64,000 nt of DNA from Gemmiger gallinarum (GTDB taxonomy: Bacteria > Bacillota > Clostridia > Oscillospirales > Ruminococcaceae): positions 620,001-684,000 of the forward strand of contig NZ_JADCKC010000001.1 of assembly GCF_014982805.1 (NCBI RefSeq). The letters are read 5' to 3'. Made by a program: the position numbers and the translations under genes. The notes under the pieces are model-generated. The model saw only the letters and a program-made list of their open reading frames with translations, was not told the DNA's origin and searched no databases. Below are positions 7,595 to 15,618 of the stretch, piece after piece (positions within the stretch are counted from its first letter, which is position 1; each line of letters opens with the position of its first letter).

Positions 7595-8884
7595 TCAGAT
7601 CTTGTCCAGAGCCTGGGCGATGTCGGCGATCAGGTCGGCCTTATCCTCCAGACCGCAGCTCATGCGGACCAGATCAGGCTTGACGCCGGCGGCTGCCAGC
7701 TGCTCGTCGTTCATCTGGCGATGGGTGGAGCTGGCGGGATGCAGGCAGCAGGTACGGGCATCGGCCACGTGGGTCTCGATGGCCGCCGTCTTGAGATAGC
7801 CCATGAACGCCTTGGCAGCATCGCGGCCGCCCTTGACGCCGAAGCTGACCACGCCGCAGCTGCCGTTGGGCAGGTACTTCTGGGCCAGGGCATGGTATGC
7901 ATTGCCGGGCAGACCGCAGTAGTCCACGTAGGCAATCTTGGGATGAGACGCCAGGAACTCGGCGACCGCCTGGCCGTTCTCGCAATGGCGGGCCATGCGG
8001 ACATGGAGGCTCTCCAGGCCCAGGTTGATCATATAGGCGTTGATGGGGCTCTGGGTGCAGCCGAAGTCCCGCATGAGCTGGGCCGTGGCCTTGGTGATGA
8101 AAGCGCCCTCCTTGCCGAAGCGCTCGGCATAGGTGATGCCGTGGTAGCTGTCGTCGGGGGTGGTCAGGCCGGGGAATTTGTCGGCATGGGCCATCCAGTC
8201 GAACTTGCCGCCGTCAATGATGGCGCCGCCCACAGTGCCGCCGTGGCCGTCCATGTACTTGGTGGTGGAGTGGGTCACGATGTCGGCGCCCCACTCGATG
8301 GGACGGCAGTTGACCGGGGTGGCAAAGGTGTTGTCCACAATCAGGGGCACGCCGTGGCGGTGGGCCGCAGCGGCAAAGCGCTCAATGTCCAGAACCGTCA
8401 GTGCGGGGTTGGCAATGGTCTCGCCGAACATGGCCTTGGTGTTGGGCTGGAAGGCAGCGTCCAGCTCCTCATCCGTGGCATCGGGGGAGACAAAGGTGGC
8501 GGTGATGCCCATCTTGGCCATGGTGACCGAGATCAGGTTGAAGGTACCGCCGTAAATGGAGCTGGAAGAAACAATGTGGTCCCCTGCGTTGCAGATGTTG
8601 AACAGGGCAAAGAAGTTGGCCGCCTGGCCGCTGGAAGTCAGCATGGCTGCGGTACCGCCCTCCAGCTGGGCCAGCTTGGCCGCCACATGATCACAGGTGG
8701 GGTTCTGCAGGCGGGAATAGAAATATCCGGAGGCCTCCAGGTCGAACAGCTTGCCCATATCGTCGGAGCTGTCGTACTTGAAGGTGGTGCTTTGGATGAT
8801 GGGGATCTGGCGCGGTTCGCCGTTGGCGGGGGTATAGCCGCCCTGCACGCAGGCCGTGCCGAGAGACATCGGTTGATTAGCCAT
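7595..8884 (-). CDS. metY: O-acetylhomoserine sulfhydrylase (aminocarboxypropyltransferase)
   Basis: A 429-residue PLP enzyme of the Cys/Met metabolism family. The Schiff-base lysine is K209 in HSTTKY; SRLQNPT and SSGQAAN are the phosphate and cofactor contacts; LGLESLHVRM is typical of MetY. It converts O-acetylhomoserine and sulfide to homocysteine, giving direct sulfhydrylation. ATG at 8884 follows AGAAGGGAAG at proper distance, and the length then equals the family norm; the longer upstream frame is rejected because it would include the 5' leader hairpin. First gene of the metY-metA operon. Confidence 0.93.
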   Translation of the reverse strand: MANQPMSLGTACVQGGYTPANGEPRQIPIIQSTTFKYDSSDDMGKLFDLEASGYFYSRLQNPTCDHVAAKLAQLEGGTAAMLTSSGQAANFFALFNICNAGDHIVSSSSIYGGTFNLISVTMAKMGITATFVSPDATDEELDAAFQPNTKAMFGETIANPALTVLDIERFAAAAHRHGVPLIVDNTFATPVNCRPIEWGADIVTHSTTKYMDGHGGTVGGAIIDGGKFDWMAHADKFPGLTTPDDSYHGITYAERFGKEGAFITKATAQLMRDFGCTQSPINAYMINLGLESLHVRMARHCENGQAVAEFLASHPKIAYVDYCGLPGNAYHALAQKYLPNGSCGVVSFGVKGGRDAAKAFMGYLKTAAIETHVADARTCCLHPASSTHRQMNDEQLAAAGVKPDLVRMSCGLEDKADLIADIAQALDKI

Positions 8885-8910
8885 GGTTCGGTACTTCCCT
8901 TCTATGTAGT

Positions 8911-8955
8911 TGCGATGCCGGGAAAAGCCGCCTGCAGCGGCCCGTAAAAACCCGG
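8911..8955 (-). promoter_or_regulatory. Structured 5' leader of metY-metA
   Basis: Between the promoter and metY lies nested dyad symmetry: an outer GCCGGG/CCCGGC pair and an inner GCCGC/GCGGC pair. It does not match SAM-I or other SAM riboswitches that I can recognise. It could be a simple hairpin or an uncharacterised regulatory leader. Confidence 0.4.
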
Positions 8956-8970
8956 CAGGCATATAGTTTT

Positions 8971-8999
8971 ATTGTAGTCGCTGCCCCGCCTGATTGCAA
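8971..8999 (-). promoter_or_regulatory. Sigma-A promoter of metY-metA
   Basis: Reading leftward: TTGCAA (8999-8994), 17 bp, TACAAT (8976-8971), about 85 bp upstream of the metY start. Confidence 0.7.
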
Positions 9000-9097
9000 G
9001 AGAAGTCATAAAATATCATAAAAAACCGCATTTTATGCTTCCGTGCCGGGCAGCGGGACAGGCTGATCTCCGGGATATGCAGGGATTGGGGCTTTGC

Positions 9098-9126
9098 TTG
9101 ACGGGGTACGGCACAGAGCATATAAT
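9098..9126 (+). promoter_or_regulatory. Sigma-A promoter of the degV gene
   Basis: TTGACG (9098-9103), 17 bp, TATAAT (9121-9126). The 178-bp leader up to the ATG shows no recognised riboswitch. Confidence 0.8.
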
Positions 9127-9303
9127 TATAAGATAGAGATGTATGCGGCTGCCCGCCGGTCTTGCTGTCCGACCGTTTGATTTTTCCCTCGGAGCGGGCC
9201 GGTTTTCCAAAAATTCACCGTATCATCACCGCATTTTATTATGACAGGCGGTCCTGTGGCTTTTGGGGCCGGCGGTCCGCTGTGCAGATAGGAGGCATAT
9301 GCT

Positions 9304-10143
9304 ATGTCCTGGATGATCGTTTCCGACACTTCCTGCGAGATCCGCCACATGGAGGACCTTGCACCGGGGGTGCAGTTCGGGCTTGTCCCCTTCAAGATCC
9401 GCGTGGGCGAGCGGGAATTCGTCGATCTGCCTACGCTCAATGTCCGGCAGATGCTCCAGGCAATGACCGACTACAACGGCGGCAGCTCCACCGCCTGCCC
9501 CAGCCCCGAAGAATGGGCAGAGCTGTTTTTGCAGGCCGACAACGTCATTGCCCTCACCATCAGCCACAACCTGTCCGGCAGCTACAACGCCGCCCAGAGC
9601 GCCCGGGAAATGGTGCTGGACGAATACCCGGACAAAAACATCTTTATTCTGGACACCCTGAGCTGTGCAGGCGCCCTGGCGGAGGCCGCCTGCCTGGCCA
9701 ACCGGCTGATCGGCGAGGGCCGCAGCTTCGAGGAAGTCTGCCGTGCTCTGACGGTCCACAACGATTCCGGCCATATCCTGTTTGCCCTTGCCAGCTTTGA
9801 CAATCTGGCCAAGGCGGGCCGCGTCAGCCGCGTGGTTGGCTTTATTGCCGGTGCCCTCAACATGCGGGTGCTGGGCCGCCGTACGCCCGACGGCAAAATC
9901 GACTTTTTCTACAAGACCCGGGGCGAAACCCGTGTCCTGGCCCGCATTCTGGAGCAGATGGACCAGGACGGCTTTGATTGCAGCCACACCGTGCGCATCA
10001 GCCACTGCAACAACGAAAAGGCCACCGCCCTGCTGGAGCACGGCATCCATGCCAAGTGGCCGGATGCGGAGGTCCTTATTACTCCCTGCGCCGGACTGTG
10101 CAGTTTCTACGCCCAGGACCAGGGCCTGATCCTGACCTATTGA
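9304..10143 (+). CDS. DegV family fatty-acid-binding protein
   Basis: A 279-residue DegV/DUF194 protein. It opens with the family signature (IVSDTSCEI), has the TISHNLSGSYNAA motif that contributes to binding the fatty-acid carboxylate, and a C-terminal half with the LGRRTPDGK element. In staphylococci the homologues (FakB) hand fatty acids to the FakA kinase for phosphorylation; no fakA is in this window. Cytoplasmic. A strong promoter, an AGGAGG-like SD (GGAGGC) and a downstream terminator indicate a single-gene transcript. Confidence 0.88.
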   Translation: MSWMIVSDTSCEIRHMEDLAPGVQFGLVPFKIRVGEREFVDLPTLNVRQMLQAMTDYNGGSSTACPSPEEWAELFLQADNVIALTISHNLSGSYNAAQSAREMVLDEYPDKNIFILDTLSCAGALAEAACLANRLIGEGRSFEEVCRALTVHNDSGHILFALASFDNLAKAGRVSRVVGFIAGALNMRVLGRRTPDGKIDFFYKTRGETRVLARILEQMDQDGFDCSHTVRISHCNNEKATALLEHGIHAKWPDAEVLITPCAGLCSFYAQDQGLILTY

Positions 10144-10187
10144 TGCTGCCGCCTGATGCGGCAAACACACACCGCAAACCAATATGA

Positions 10188-10236
10188 CCCCGCCCCCGCA
10201 TGGCACAGGACTGCGCCTTTGCGGGGGCGGGGTTTT
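10188..10236 (+). terminator. Intrinsic terminator after degV
   Basis: CCCCGCCCCCGCA pairs with TGCGGGGGCGGGG, followed by TTTT. Confidence 0.8.
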
Positions 10237-10262
10237 CGTATTGGGGAGACTGGCCGGGAGAA

Positions 10263-11423
10263 TCAGGCTGCGGGAAGCTGCCAGATCTCGCTGGTCATGG
10301 TGCCGTCCTCATTTTTTACGAGGACCTGGGCCGTGACGGTGGTGCCGTCAGAGCTCGTCTGCCAGACGAGCTCCGTCTCCCCTTCCGTCCAACTGTCCCG
10401 GGACAGATAGGCACCGTCTGCAAAGTACCAGCCGGAGCCAAGATTGCCGTCGGCCGGGGCCGCCGTCTGAGTGTCCAGCAAAGTACCTGCCGCACGGATT
10501 TCCGCCGGGGTCATGGCGGAAACCCGTTCCATGGCATCGTCTGTGGCAGCATGCGGTTCCTCGTCGTTGGGATTTTCAGCCGTTTCGGCCTGCTCGGGAC
10601 CGCCGGCCTTCCACTCGTCGATCCAGGCCCGGGCAGCCTCCGGGTCCGCCTTGCCCTCATCCAGCGGCAGATCAAACACCAGGTTGACGCCCGCATAGTC
10701 CGGGTCCGCAGTGATGGCTCCGGTGGTCTCGTCAAACCGGAAAGCCTCGGTGTTATAGAAGGCGCCTCCGGTGGACACGCAGAGCACCACATCCCGGTCG
10801 GCAAACATTTCCACGTTATCGCAGCCCAGGAACAGGTAGCGGACACCGTCCCGGACCACATCCCTGCGCTCAGGGTTGAGCCAGTACTGGGCAGGCTGCA
10901 AATCGGGAATGGCCAGCCGCATCTGGGCAAAGCTGTTCGACAGACGGAAGGGATCGCTCTCATCAGACAGTTCCGGCATGGGGGTGCCGTCCGACTTCCG
11001 TACCGCCACCACCGCATAGGTCGTGCCGTTGTCCGGCTCGCCGTCGGTCCAGCCGCTGCTCCAGGTATCGGTGAGATGATCGCCGGTCACCAGGCCCAGC
11101 AGCGTCACGTCATAGCCCCCATCGGACTGGGTCTCGTTGACGGCAACGGCACCTTCCCCCTCAAACAGAGCGGCCACGTCGCTCTCCCCCACCGCCTCTG
11201 CGGCCTGAGGAGCGTCCATCAGCACCCCGGCAGCGTACACACCGCCGCCCAGGCAGGCAGCCGCCAGCACAACAGCAACGGCAACGGGCAGTTTGCGTTT
11301 TTTCATGTCAGGTTCTCCTTTCGGCAAACGGGCAGCGCCTTCCCGGCGCGCCGCCCGGCAGATGGCCTGCCGGTCCAGCCCGTAGGCCGAAAGTGCGTTG
11401 CGCATCAGATCAGATTCTTTCAT
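10263..11423 (-). CDS. Membrane-anchored anti-sigma factor-like protein
   Basis: A 386-residue protein with a short cytoplasmic N-terminal segment (1-44), one membrane helix (about 45-68) and a ~315-residue extracytoplasmic region without a family that I can name. ATG at 11423 overlaps the stop of the ECF sigma gene (ATGA), the usual layout for a cognate anti-sigma. The cytoplasmic part has no ZAS zinc motif, so it would be an atypical anti-sigma; it is short and helical (MKESDLMRNALSAYG). The outer part may sense an envelope signal. No SPaseI-type signal precedes the helix, consistent with type II topology. Function is inferred from gene pairing. Confidence 0.65.
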   Translation of the reverse strand: MKESDLMRNALSAYGLDRQAICRAARREGAARLPKGEPDMKKRKLPVAVAVVLAAACLGGGVYAAGVLMDAPQAAEAVGESDVAALFEGEGAVAVNETQSDGGYDVTLLGLVTGDHLTDTWSSGWTDGEPDNGTTYAVVAVRKSDGTPMPELSDESDPFRLSNSFAQMRLAIPDLQPAQYWLNPERRDVVRDGVRYLFLGCDNVEMFADRDVVLCVSTGGAFYNTEAFRFDETTGAITADPDYAGVNLVFDLPLDEGKADPEAARAWIDEWKAGGPEQAETAENPNDEEPHAATDDAMERVSAMTPAEIRAAGTLLDTQTAAPADGNLGSGWYFADGAYLSRDSWTEGETELVWQTSSDGTTVTAQVLVKNEDGTMTSEIWQLPAA

Positions 11424-11980
11424 GATTCGGCACCGTCCTTTTGATACAATTCTCGCAATTTGGCCAGCGTACGATAGAGCTTGGACTTGACCGTTGCTTC
11501 CTTCATGCCCAACGCCTTTGCGGTCTGCGACAGCGGCATATCCAGCCAGAAATGACAGATAAAAATGCGCTGCACATCCGCCGGAAAGGTCTTGAGCCTT
11601 GCGGCAATCTCCCCGGCCAGCAGCTTGTCCTCCGCCAGGTTTTCCGGCAGGTCCTGATCCGGAATCTCCCGGGGCGGGCTGCCTTCTTCGGCATCCTCCG
11701 TGCCGAAGCGGTCCAGCGAGACCAGGCAGGCCAGCCGCCTGCGCAGGGAATAATACCGGCACAGTCTGGCCTTGGCCACATGCTGGACAAAGGCCCGGGG
11801 ACGCCGGAAGTACTCCGGTCCTTTCTGCAGCAGAACCGCGTAGACTTCCGCATAGACCTCCTGCATCAGGTCGGGGATCTGCGCAGGGTCTCCGCAGCGG
11901 CGGGTCAGGTACAGCAGCGTCGAGTCGCAGGTTTCCTCGTACAGCTTTTCAAAAAAAGGGGTCACTTCCTGAACGTTCAA
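11420..11980 (-). CDS. RNA polymerase ECF-type sigma-70 factor
   Basis: About 186 residues. Region 2 (YEETCDSTLLYLTRR to the basic RRR near residue 85) recognises the -10 element and core polymerase; region 4 (FPADVQRIFICHFW...LSQTAKALGMKEATVKSKLYR) is a helix-turn-helix for the -35. There is no region 3. TTG at 11980 is preceded by GAGGTG at 6 bases, the best start; GTG at 11989 is an alternative, and the longer frame upstream does not look like protein. It is coupled to the downstream membrane protein, a predicted anti-sigma, and is probably autoregulated from the dyad-containing promoter region upstream. Confidence 0.85.
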   Translation of the reverse strand: MNVQEVTPFFEKLYEETCDSTLLYLTRRCGDPAQIPDLMQEVYAEVYAVLLQKGPEYFRRPRAFVQHVAKARLCRYYSLRRRLACLVSLDRFGTEDAEEGSPPREIPDQDLPENLAEDKLLAGEIAARLKTFPADVQRIFICHFWLDMPLSQTAKALGMKEATVKSKLYRTLAKLRELYQKDGAES

Positions 11981-12013
11981 CAGATTCACCTCTTTCACCT
12001 GATTCGTGTCGGA

Positions 12014-12029
12014 AACCAATCGTTTGGTT
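12014..12029 (-). promoter_or_regulatory. Perfect dyad upstream of the ECF sigma gene
   Basis: AACCAA-TCGT-TTGGTT, a 6+6 inverted repeat 34 bp upstream of the sigma start. Leftward it also reads TGCAACC followed some 16 bases later by CGACA, which resembles the AAC-type -35 and CG-rich -10 of ECF-dependent promoters. Autoregulation is inferred. Confidence 0.35.
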
Positions 12030-12100
12030 GCAGGGATATCACGCTGCCGGCCATTTTTTAAGGCTGTACCCGGTGTACGGTCCGCTGTGCACAGACAGCA

Positions 12101-12139
12101 CAAAAAAGCAGGCCGACAGCCATCCGACTGTCAGCCTGT
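12101..12139 (-). terminator. Intrinsic terminator after murC
   Basis: CAGGC-CGACAG pairs with CTGTC-AGCCTG; leftward it is followed by CTTTTTTG. It ends the murC transcript before the sigma promoter. Confidence 0.7.
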
Positions 12140-12185
12140 TGTGATGTTCATAAAAAACTGTTGTGCTTTTCCGCGGGCGGAATGC

Positions 12186-13559
12186 TTATTGCTCCACCAT
12201 CTTGTCGGCCGCCTTGTACAGGTCGCCGCAGCTCATGCAGACAACAAGGTCGCCTTCCCCGGCGTTTGCCTTGACCCAGTCAGCCGCCTCATCCAGGCCG
12301 CCGACCACCACAGCCCCCGGAATGCGGGCAGCCAGATCCTCGCTGCGAACGCTGCCGTCATCCACCTCGCGGCTGCCCATGATGGGCAGAAGCACCACCT
12401 GATCGGCGGTCTTGAGCACGTCGGCAAAGTCCTGCATCAGGCTCTTGGTGCGGGAATAGGTAAAGGGCTGATGTACGGCGATGACCCGCTTGTAGCCCAT
12501 CTCATGGGCGGTCTTGAGGGTCGCGGCCAGCTCGGTGGGGTGATGGGCATAATCATCTACGATGACAGCGCCGTTGCACTCGCCCTTGATCTCAAAGCGG
12601 CGGCCGGAGCCCTTGAAGTTCTCGGCGGCACGCTCGGCATCCTCGGGCTGCAGACCCAGGGGACGGACACAGCAGCACATGGCCAGCGCGTTATAAATAT
12701 TGTGATAGCCGGGCACACCCAGACGAATGTGGGCAAAGTGCGCCTCCAGCTCCTCCACGTCGAACTCATAGAAGCCGGGACGGTATTCCCTGATGTTGAC
12801 GGCGCGGAAGCGTGCCTCCTGCTCAATGCCGAAGGACAGCACCGGGCGGTCAATGGAGTTGACCACCGCCAGGGTGTTGGGGTCATCCAGGTTGAAGACC
12901 ACCGTCCGGGACAGCAGCGCAAACTTCTGGAAGGCCATCTTAAGCCGGCCCATGGTGCCGTAGTATTCCAGATGATCGTTGTCAATATTCAGGATGACGC
13001 CGATGTAGGGCGTCAGATGCAGGAAGGTCTCGCTGTATTCGCAGGCCTCGATGACGATGCTGTTGCCGCTGCCCGCCTTGCCGTAGCCGTCAATCAGGGG
13101 CAGCTTGCCGCCGATCACTGCGGCAGGGTCCTTGCCGGCCAGTTCCAGCATGGTGACGATCATGCTGGTCGTCGTGGTCTTGCCGTGGGTGCCCGCCACT
13201 CCGATGCTGTGGGGATACAGGCGGCTGACATATCCCAAAAGAACGCTGCGCTCCACCGTGGCAACGCCATGGGCGTGGGCAGCCTGCAGTTCGGGGTTAT
13301 CCTCATGGATGGCGGCGCTGTACACAATGAGATCCGCCCCCTGAATGTTGGCGGCATCGTGTTCCAGAGTGACCTGCATGCCCATGGCACGCTCGGACTG
13401 GGTGATCTTGGTCTCCTCCACATCACTGCCGGACATGGTATAGCCCTTGGTGTGGAGAATCTGGATCAGCGGGTACATGCCGGAACCGCCGCAGCCGATG
13501 AAATGGATATGCTTGACCCCATCCAGCAATTTGGGGTTGTAGCTGTTATAGTACGCCAT
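12186..13559 (-). CDS. murC: UDP-N-acetylmuramate--L-alanine ligase
   Basis: A 457-residue Mur ligase that adds L-Ala to UDP-MurNAc with ATP, the first peptide step of peptidoglycan synthesis. The N-terminal Rossmann motif (GCGGSGM) binds UDP-MurNAc, GTHGKTTTT is the P-loop, the central region carries the ATP-site Glu/His (EACEYSETF), NIDNDHLEYY is typical of MurC, and the C-terminal domain includes DDYAHHPTE. Length is normal. ATG at 13559 follows GAGGTG by 8 bases. It stands alone with its own promoter region and terminator. Confidence 0.95.
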   Translation of the reverse strand: MAYYNSYNPKLLDGVKHIHFIGCGGSGMYPLIQILHTKGYTMSGSDVEETKITQSERAMGMQVTLEHDAANIQGADLIVYSAAIHEDNPELQAAHAHGVATVERSVLLGYVSRLYPHSIGVAGTHGKTTTTSMIVTMLELAGKDPAAVIGGKLPLIDGYGKAGSGNSIVIEACEYSETFLHLTPYIGVILNIDNDHLEYYGTMGRLKMAFQKFALLSRTVVFNLDDPNTLAVVNSIDRPVLSFGIEQEARFRAVNIREYRPGFYEFDVEELEAHFAHIRLGVPGYHNIYNALAMCCCVRPLGLQPEDAERAAENFKGSGRRFEIKGECNGAVIVDDYAHHPTELAATLKTAHEMGYKRVIAVHQPFTYSRTKSLMQDFADVLKTADQVVLLPIMGSREVDDGSVRSEDLAARIPGAVVVGGLDEAADWVKANAGEGDLVVCMSCGDLYKAADKMVEQ

Positions 13560-13686
13560 GAATCGTCACCTCAAAAACGTATTGACCGCTGCACGGGGCC
13601 AGCTCCGCAAATAGCAGCCGAAAAACTAGTCTAATAAGCATTATATATTTTTTTGAGTATAAAATAAACACTTTTTCCAAAATTTT

Positions 13687-13694
13687 GGTATAAT
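13687..13694 (+). promoter_or_regulatory. Extended -10 promoter of the 75-aa gene
   Basis: TGGTATAAT with the consensus -10 at 13689-13694 and no good -35; an extended -10 type. It lies 57 bp upstream of the small gene. Confidence 0.5.
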
Positions 13695-13750
13695 TACAGA
13701 AAAAGACCTGTTCACTTCGGCATTTTTCTTGAAGAAAGGATGTGTTTTCC

Positions 13751-13978
13751 ATGAAAAAACTGGTGGCGGGTTTCGGGATGTCCGCCTTACCGGACAGGCA
13801 CCTTTCTCCGCGCCCTCTGCCCGTCAGCCGCACAGACCTGGCCCGGATGGGCATCCCTGCCCGGAAAATTTCCCGCCTCATGCAGGAACTGCAGCGCGCC
13901 GCCAACGCCCGGCCTGAACTGGAAAACCGCGTTGCCCTGCTGCATCTGGCCAGGGCAATGGCCGCCGTGCTGCCCTGA
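13751..13978 (+). CDS. Small basic hypothetical protein (75 aa)
   Basis: Start ATG 13751, 10 bases after AGAAAGGA; a GTG at 13742 is too close to that SD. The protein is rich in Arg and Ala. Its second half (GIPARKISRLMQELQRAANARPEL) is a helix pair that faintly recalls the C terminus of CCA-adding enzymes, but it is far too short to be one. No membrane segment or cysteine cluster. It has its own extended -10 promoter. Function unknown. Confidence 0.5.
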   Translation: MKKLVAGFGMSALPDRHLSPRPLPVSRTDLARMGIPARKISRLMQELQRAANARPELENRVALLHLARAMAAVLP

Positions 13979-14036
13979 CCATTTATTTGTTGCTGCGGCA
14001 ACATCTAGCATGGCATCTGATATGCTATTCTATGCT

Positions 14037-14052
14037 CACAGCAAACGCTGTG
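14037..14052 (+). promoter_or_regulatory. Dyad upstream of superoxide reductase gene
   Basis: CACAGC-AAAC-GCTGTG, perfect 6+6 inverted repeat about 80 bp upstream of the start. It is not a PerR or Fur box. Possible operator or small hairpin. Confidence 0.3.
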
Positions 14053-14132
14053 ATATGCTTTCAAACAAATGATGCCTTCCGGCTTTTGAACCAATTACAA
14101 CTGTACTGCACGTTCTGAAAGGAGATTTCATC

Positions 14133-14507
14133 ATGAAAATTTATCGCTGCGCCCATTGCGGCAACATCGTTTTCCACCTCCACGATGCCGGTGTCCCGGT
14201 TTTCTGCTGCGGCGAAAAAATGCAGCTTCTGCAGCCCGGCTCGGTGGATGCCGCCGTTGAAAAGCATGTGCCTGCCGTCACTGTCGAGGGCAACCGCGTC
14301 CACGCTGTGGTGGGCTCGGTGATCCACCCCATGGTTGAGGAGCACTACATCGAGTGGCTCGCTCTGGAGACCGACCGCGGCGTCAGCGTCAAGTGGCTGA
14401 AGGCCGGCGACGCTCCCGAGGCCGACTTCCTGCTGGCTGAAGGTGAGCATCCTGTTGCCGTCTATGCCTACTGCAACCTGCACGGCCTGTGGCGCGCCGA
14501 GGTCTGA
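14133..14507 (+). CDS. dfx: Desulfoferrodoxin (superoxide reductase, class I)
   Basis: A 124-residue two-iron protein that reduces superoxide to peroxide without making oxygen, a typical anaerobe defence. Residues 1-36 are the desulforedoxin-like Fe(Cys)4 domain with C6, C9, C25 and C26. The rest is the neelaredoxin-type active centre: E43-K44-H45 (with the catalytic Lys), H65, H71, C114 and H117 provide the His4Cys1 iron site. All ligands are present. ATG follows AAAGGAG. It is monocistronic with a terminator downstream. Confidence 0.95.
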   Translation: MKIYRCAHCGNIVFHLHDAGVPVFCCGEKMQLLQPGSVDAAVEKHVPAVTVEGNRVHAVVGSVIHPMVEEHYIEWLALETDRGVSVKWLKAGDAPEADFLLAEGEHPVAVYAYCNLHGLWRAEV

Positions 14508-14556
14508 TTCTGACATTTCCGGAAACCTTTTTCCCTATCATTTTCCCATCATGAGA

Positions 14557-14593
14557 GCGAAGGCTCCGTGTTTGTGCGGGGCCTTCGCTTTTT
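14557..14593 (+). terminator. Intrinsic terminator after superoxide reductase gene
   Basis: GCGAAGGC pairs with GCCTTCGC, followed by five T. Confidence 0.8.
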
Positions 14594-14626
14594 GCCGCTG
14601 CATGGTTTCCTTTTAGCCGGGTCCAT

Positions 14627-14634
14627 GGTATAAT
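14627..14634 (+). promoter_or_regulatory. Extended -10 promoter of the DUF975 gene
   Basis: TGGTATAAT (-10 at 14629-14634), 60 bp before the ATG; -35 is weak. Confidence 0.55.
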
Positions 14635-14694
14635 GAAACGATCAACAATCCGGTCGGCCCACCCGCGCTGCCGACCCCACAGGAGGTTTTTATT

Positions 14695-15507
14695 ATGTGG
14701 ACATGCGGCCTTTTGAAGCGCAACGCCAAACAGGCGCTTTCGGGGCGGTACTGGATGTGTACCGCCGTCTGCCTGGTGGCCGGCATCCTCGGCGCAAGCA
14801 CCGTCTTTTCCAACCTGTCCAGTCAGTTTGAATCTGCTTCCACCTTTTGGGAAGAATGGTCCCAGCCCAGCGTCTGGACCGGCAATCAGACCGATCCCAC
14901 CCTGTATGAGCTGTTTGACTCTCTGGCTGCCACAGGACTTTTAACTGTCATCCTGTTCAGTATTCTGCTCGGCCTTGTCATCGGCATCATTTACCAGACT
15001 TTCGTGTCCGTCCCCCTTTCCGCCGGACTCTGCCGCTACATGATGGAAAGCCGTCAGGGCGGCGCGCCTTTCGGGACGCTGTTCAGCATCTTCCGCACTC
15101 CTTATCTGAATGTGGTCAAAGTTCTGTTCCTGACCAACCTGAAAATCGCCCTGGGATGCATTATCATCGTTCCCGGCATCTATTGGGCCTACGCCTACCG
15201 TCTGGTTCCCTACCTGATGGCGGAGAATCCCTACCTTACCACCGGGCGGGCCATGGAACTCAGCCGCCAGATGATGCAGGGGGAAAAGTTCCACTCCTTC
15301 CTGCTGGAGCTGTCCTTCATCGGATGGGATTTTCTCTGTCTGCTCACCTTCGGTCTGGGGCAGATTTTCCTGGTTGCCTATCGCTATGCCACCTTTGCCG
15401 AGCTTTATGCCGCTCTGCGGGCCAAGGCCTTTGCCTACGGCTACACCGACGCCAGTGAACTGGGCGGTTTTGTCCGGCACACGGTCCCCAACTGGTCAAA
15501 CACCTGA
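14695..15507 (+). CDS. DUF975 family integral membrane protein
   Basis: A 270-residue membrane protein with about six hydrophobic segments, starting with the typical R-N-A-K..L.G.YW of DUF975 proteins and ending with long helices (IGWDFLCLLTFGLGQIFLVAY). The SD AGGAGG sits 8 bases before ATG. DUF975 proteins are widespread in Firmicutes and of unknown function. It is a single-gene transcript between its own promoter and a bidirectional terminator. Confidence 0.8.
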   Translation: MWTCGLLKRNAKQALSGRYWMCTAVCLVAGILGASTVFSNLSSQFESASTFWEEWSQPSVWTGNQTDPTLYELFDSLAATGLLTVILFSILLGLVIGIIYQTFVSVPLSAGLCRYMMESRQGGAPFGTLFSIFRTPYLNVVKVLFLTNLKIALGCIIIVPGIYWAYAYRLVPYLMAENPYLTTGRAMELSRQMMQGEKFHSFLLELSFIGWDFLCLLTFGLGQIFLVAYRYATFAELYAALRAKAFAYGYTDASELGGFVRHTVPNWSNT

Positions 15508-15539
15508 TCTTCTTTGTCTGTAGACGATTCAGGCATAAC

Positions 15540-15588
15540 AAAAGCACCGCCGGTCAGACGGAATCCCGTTCTGACCGGCGGTGCTTTG
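15540..15588. terminator. Bidirectional terminator
   Basis: AAAGCACCGCCGGTCAGA and its exact complement form an 18-bp stem with A/T ends. It serves the DUF975 gene from the left and the leftward M60/cohesin-like operon from the right. Confidence 0.88.
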
Positions 15589-15618
15589 CTGTTTTATGGC
15601 TTACGGTTTACAGATGGC

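Noticed and set aside
8885-9300. SAM riboswitch upstream of metY-metA
   Set aside because: No match to the SAM-I core or kink-turn; only GC-rich nested dyads.
13751-13978. CCA-adding enzyme fragment
   Set aside because: The resemblance is limited to one helix pair, and the gene has its own promoter and start; kept as hypothetical.
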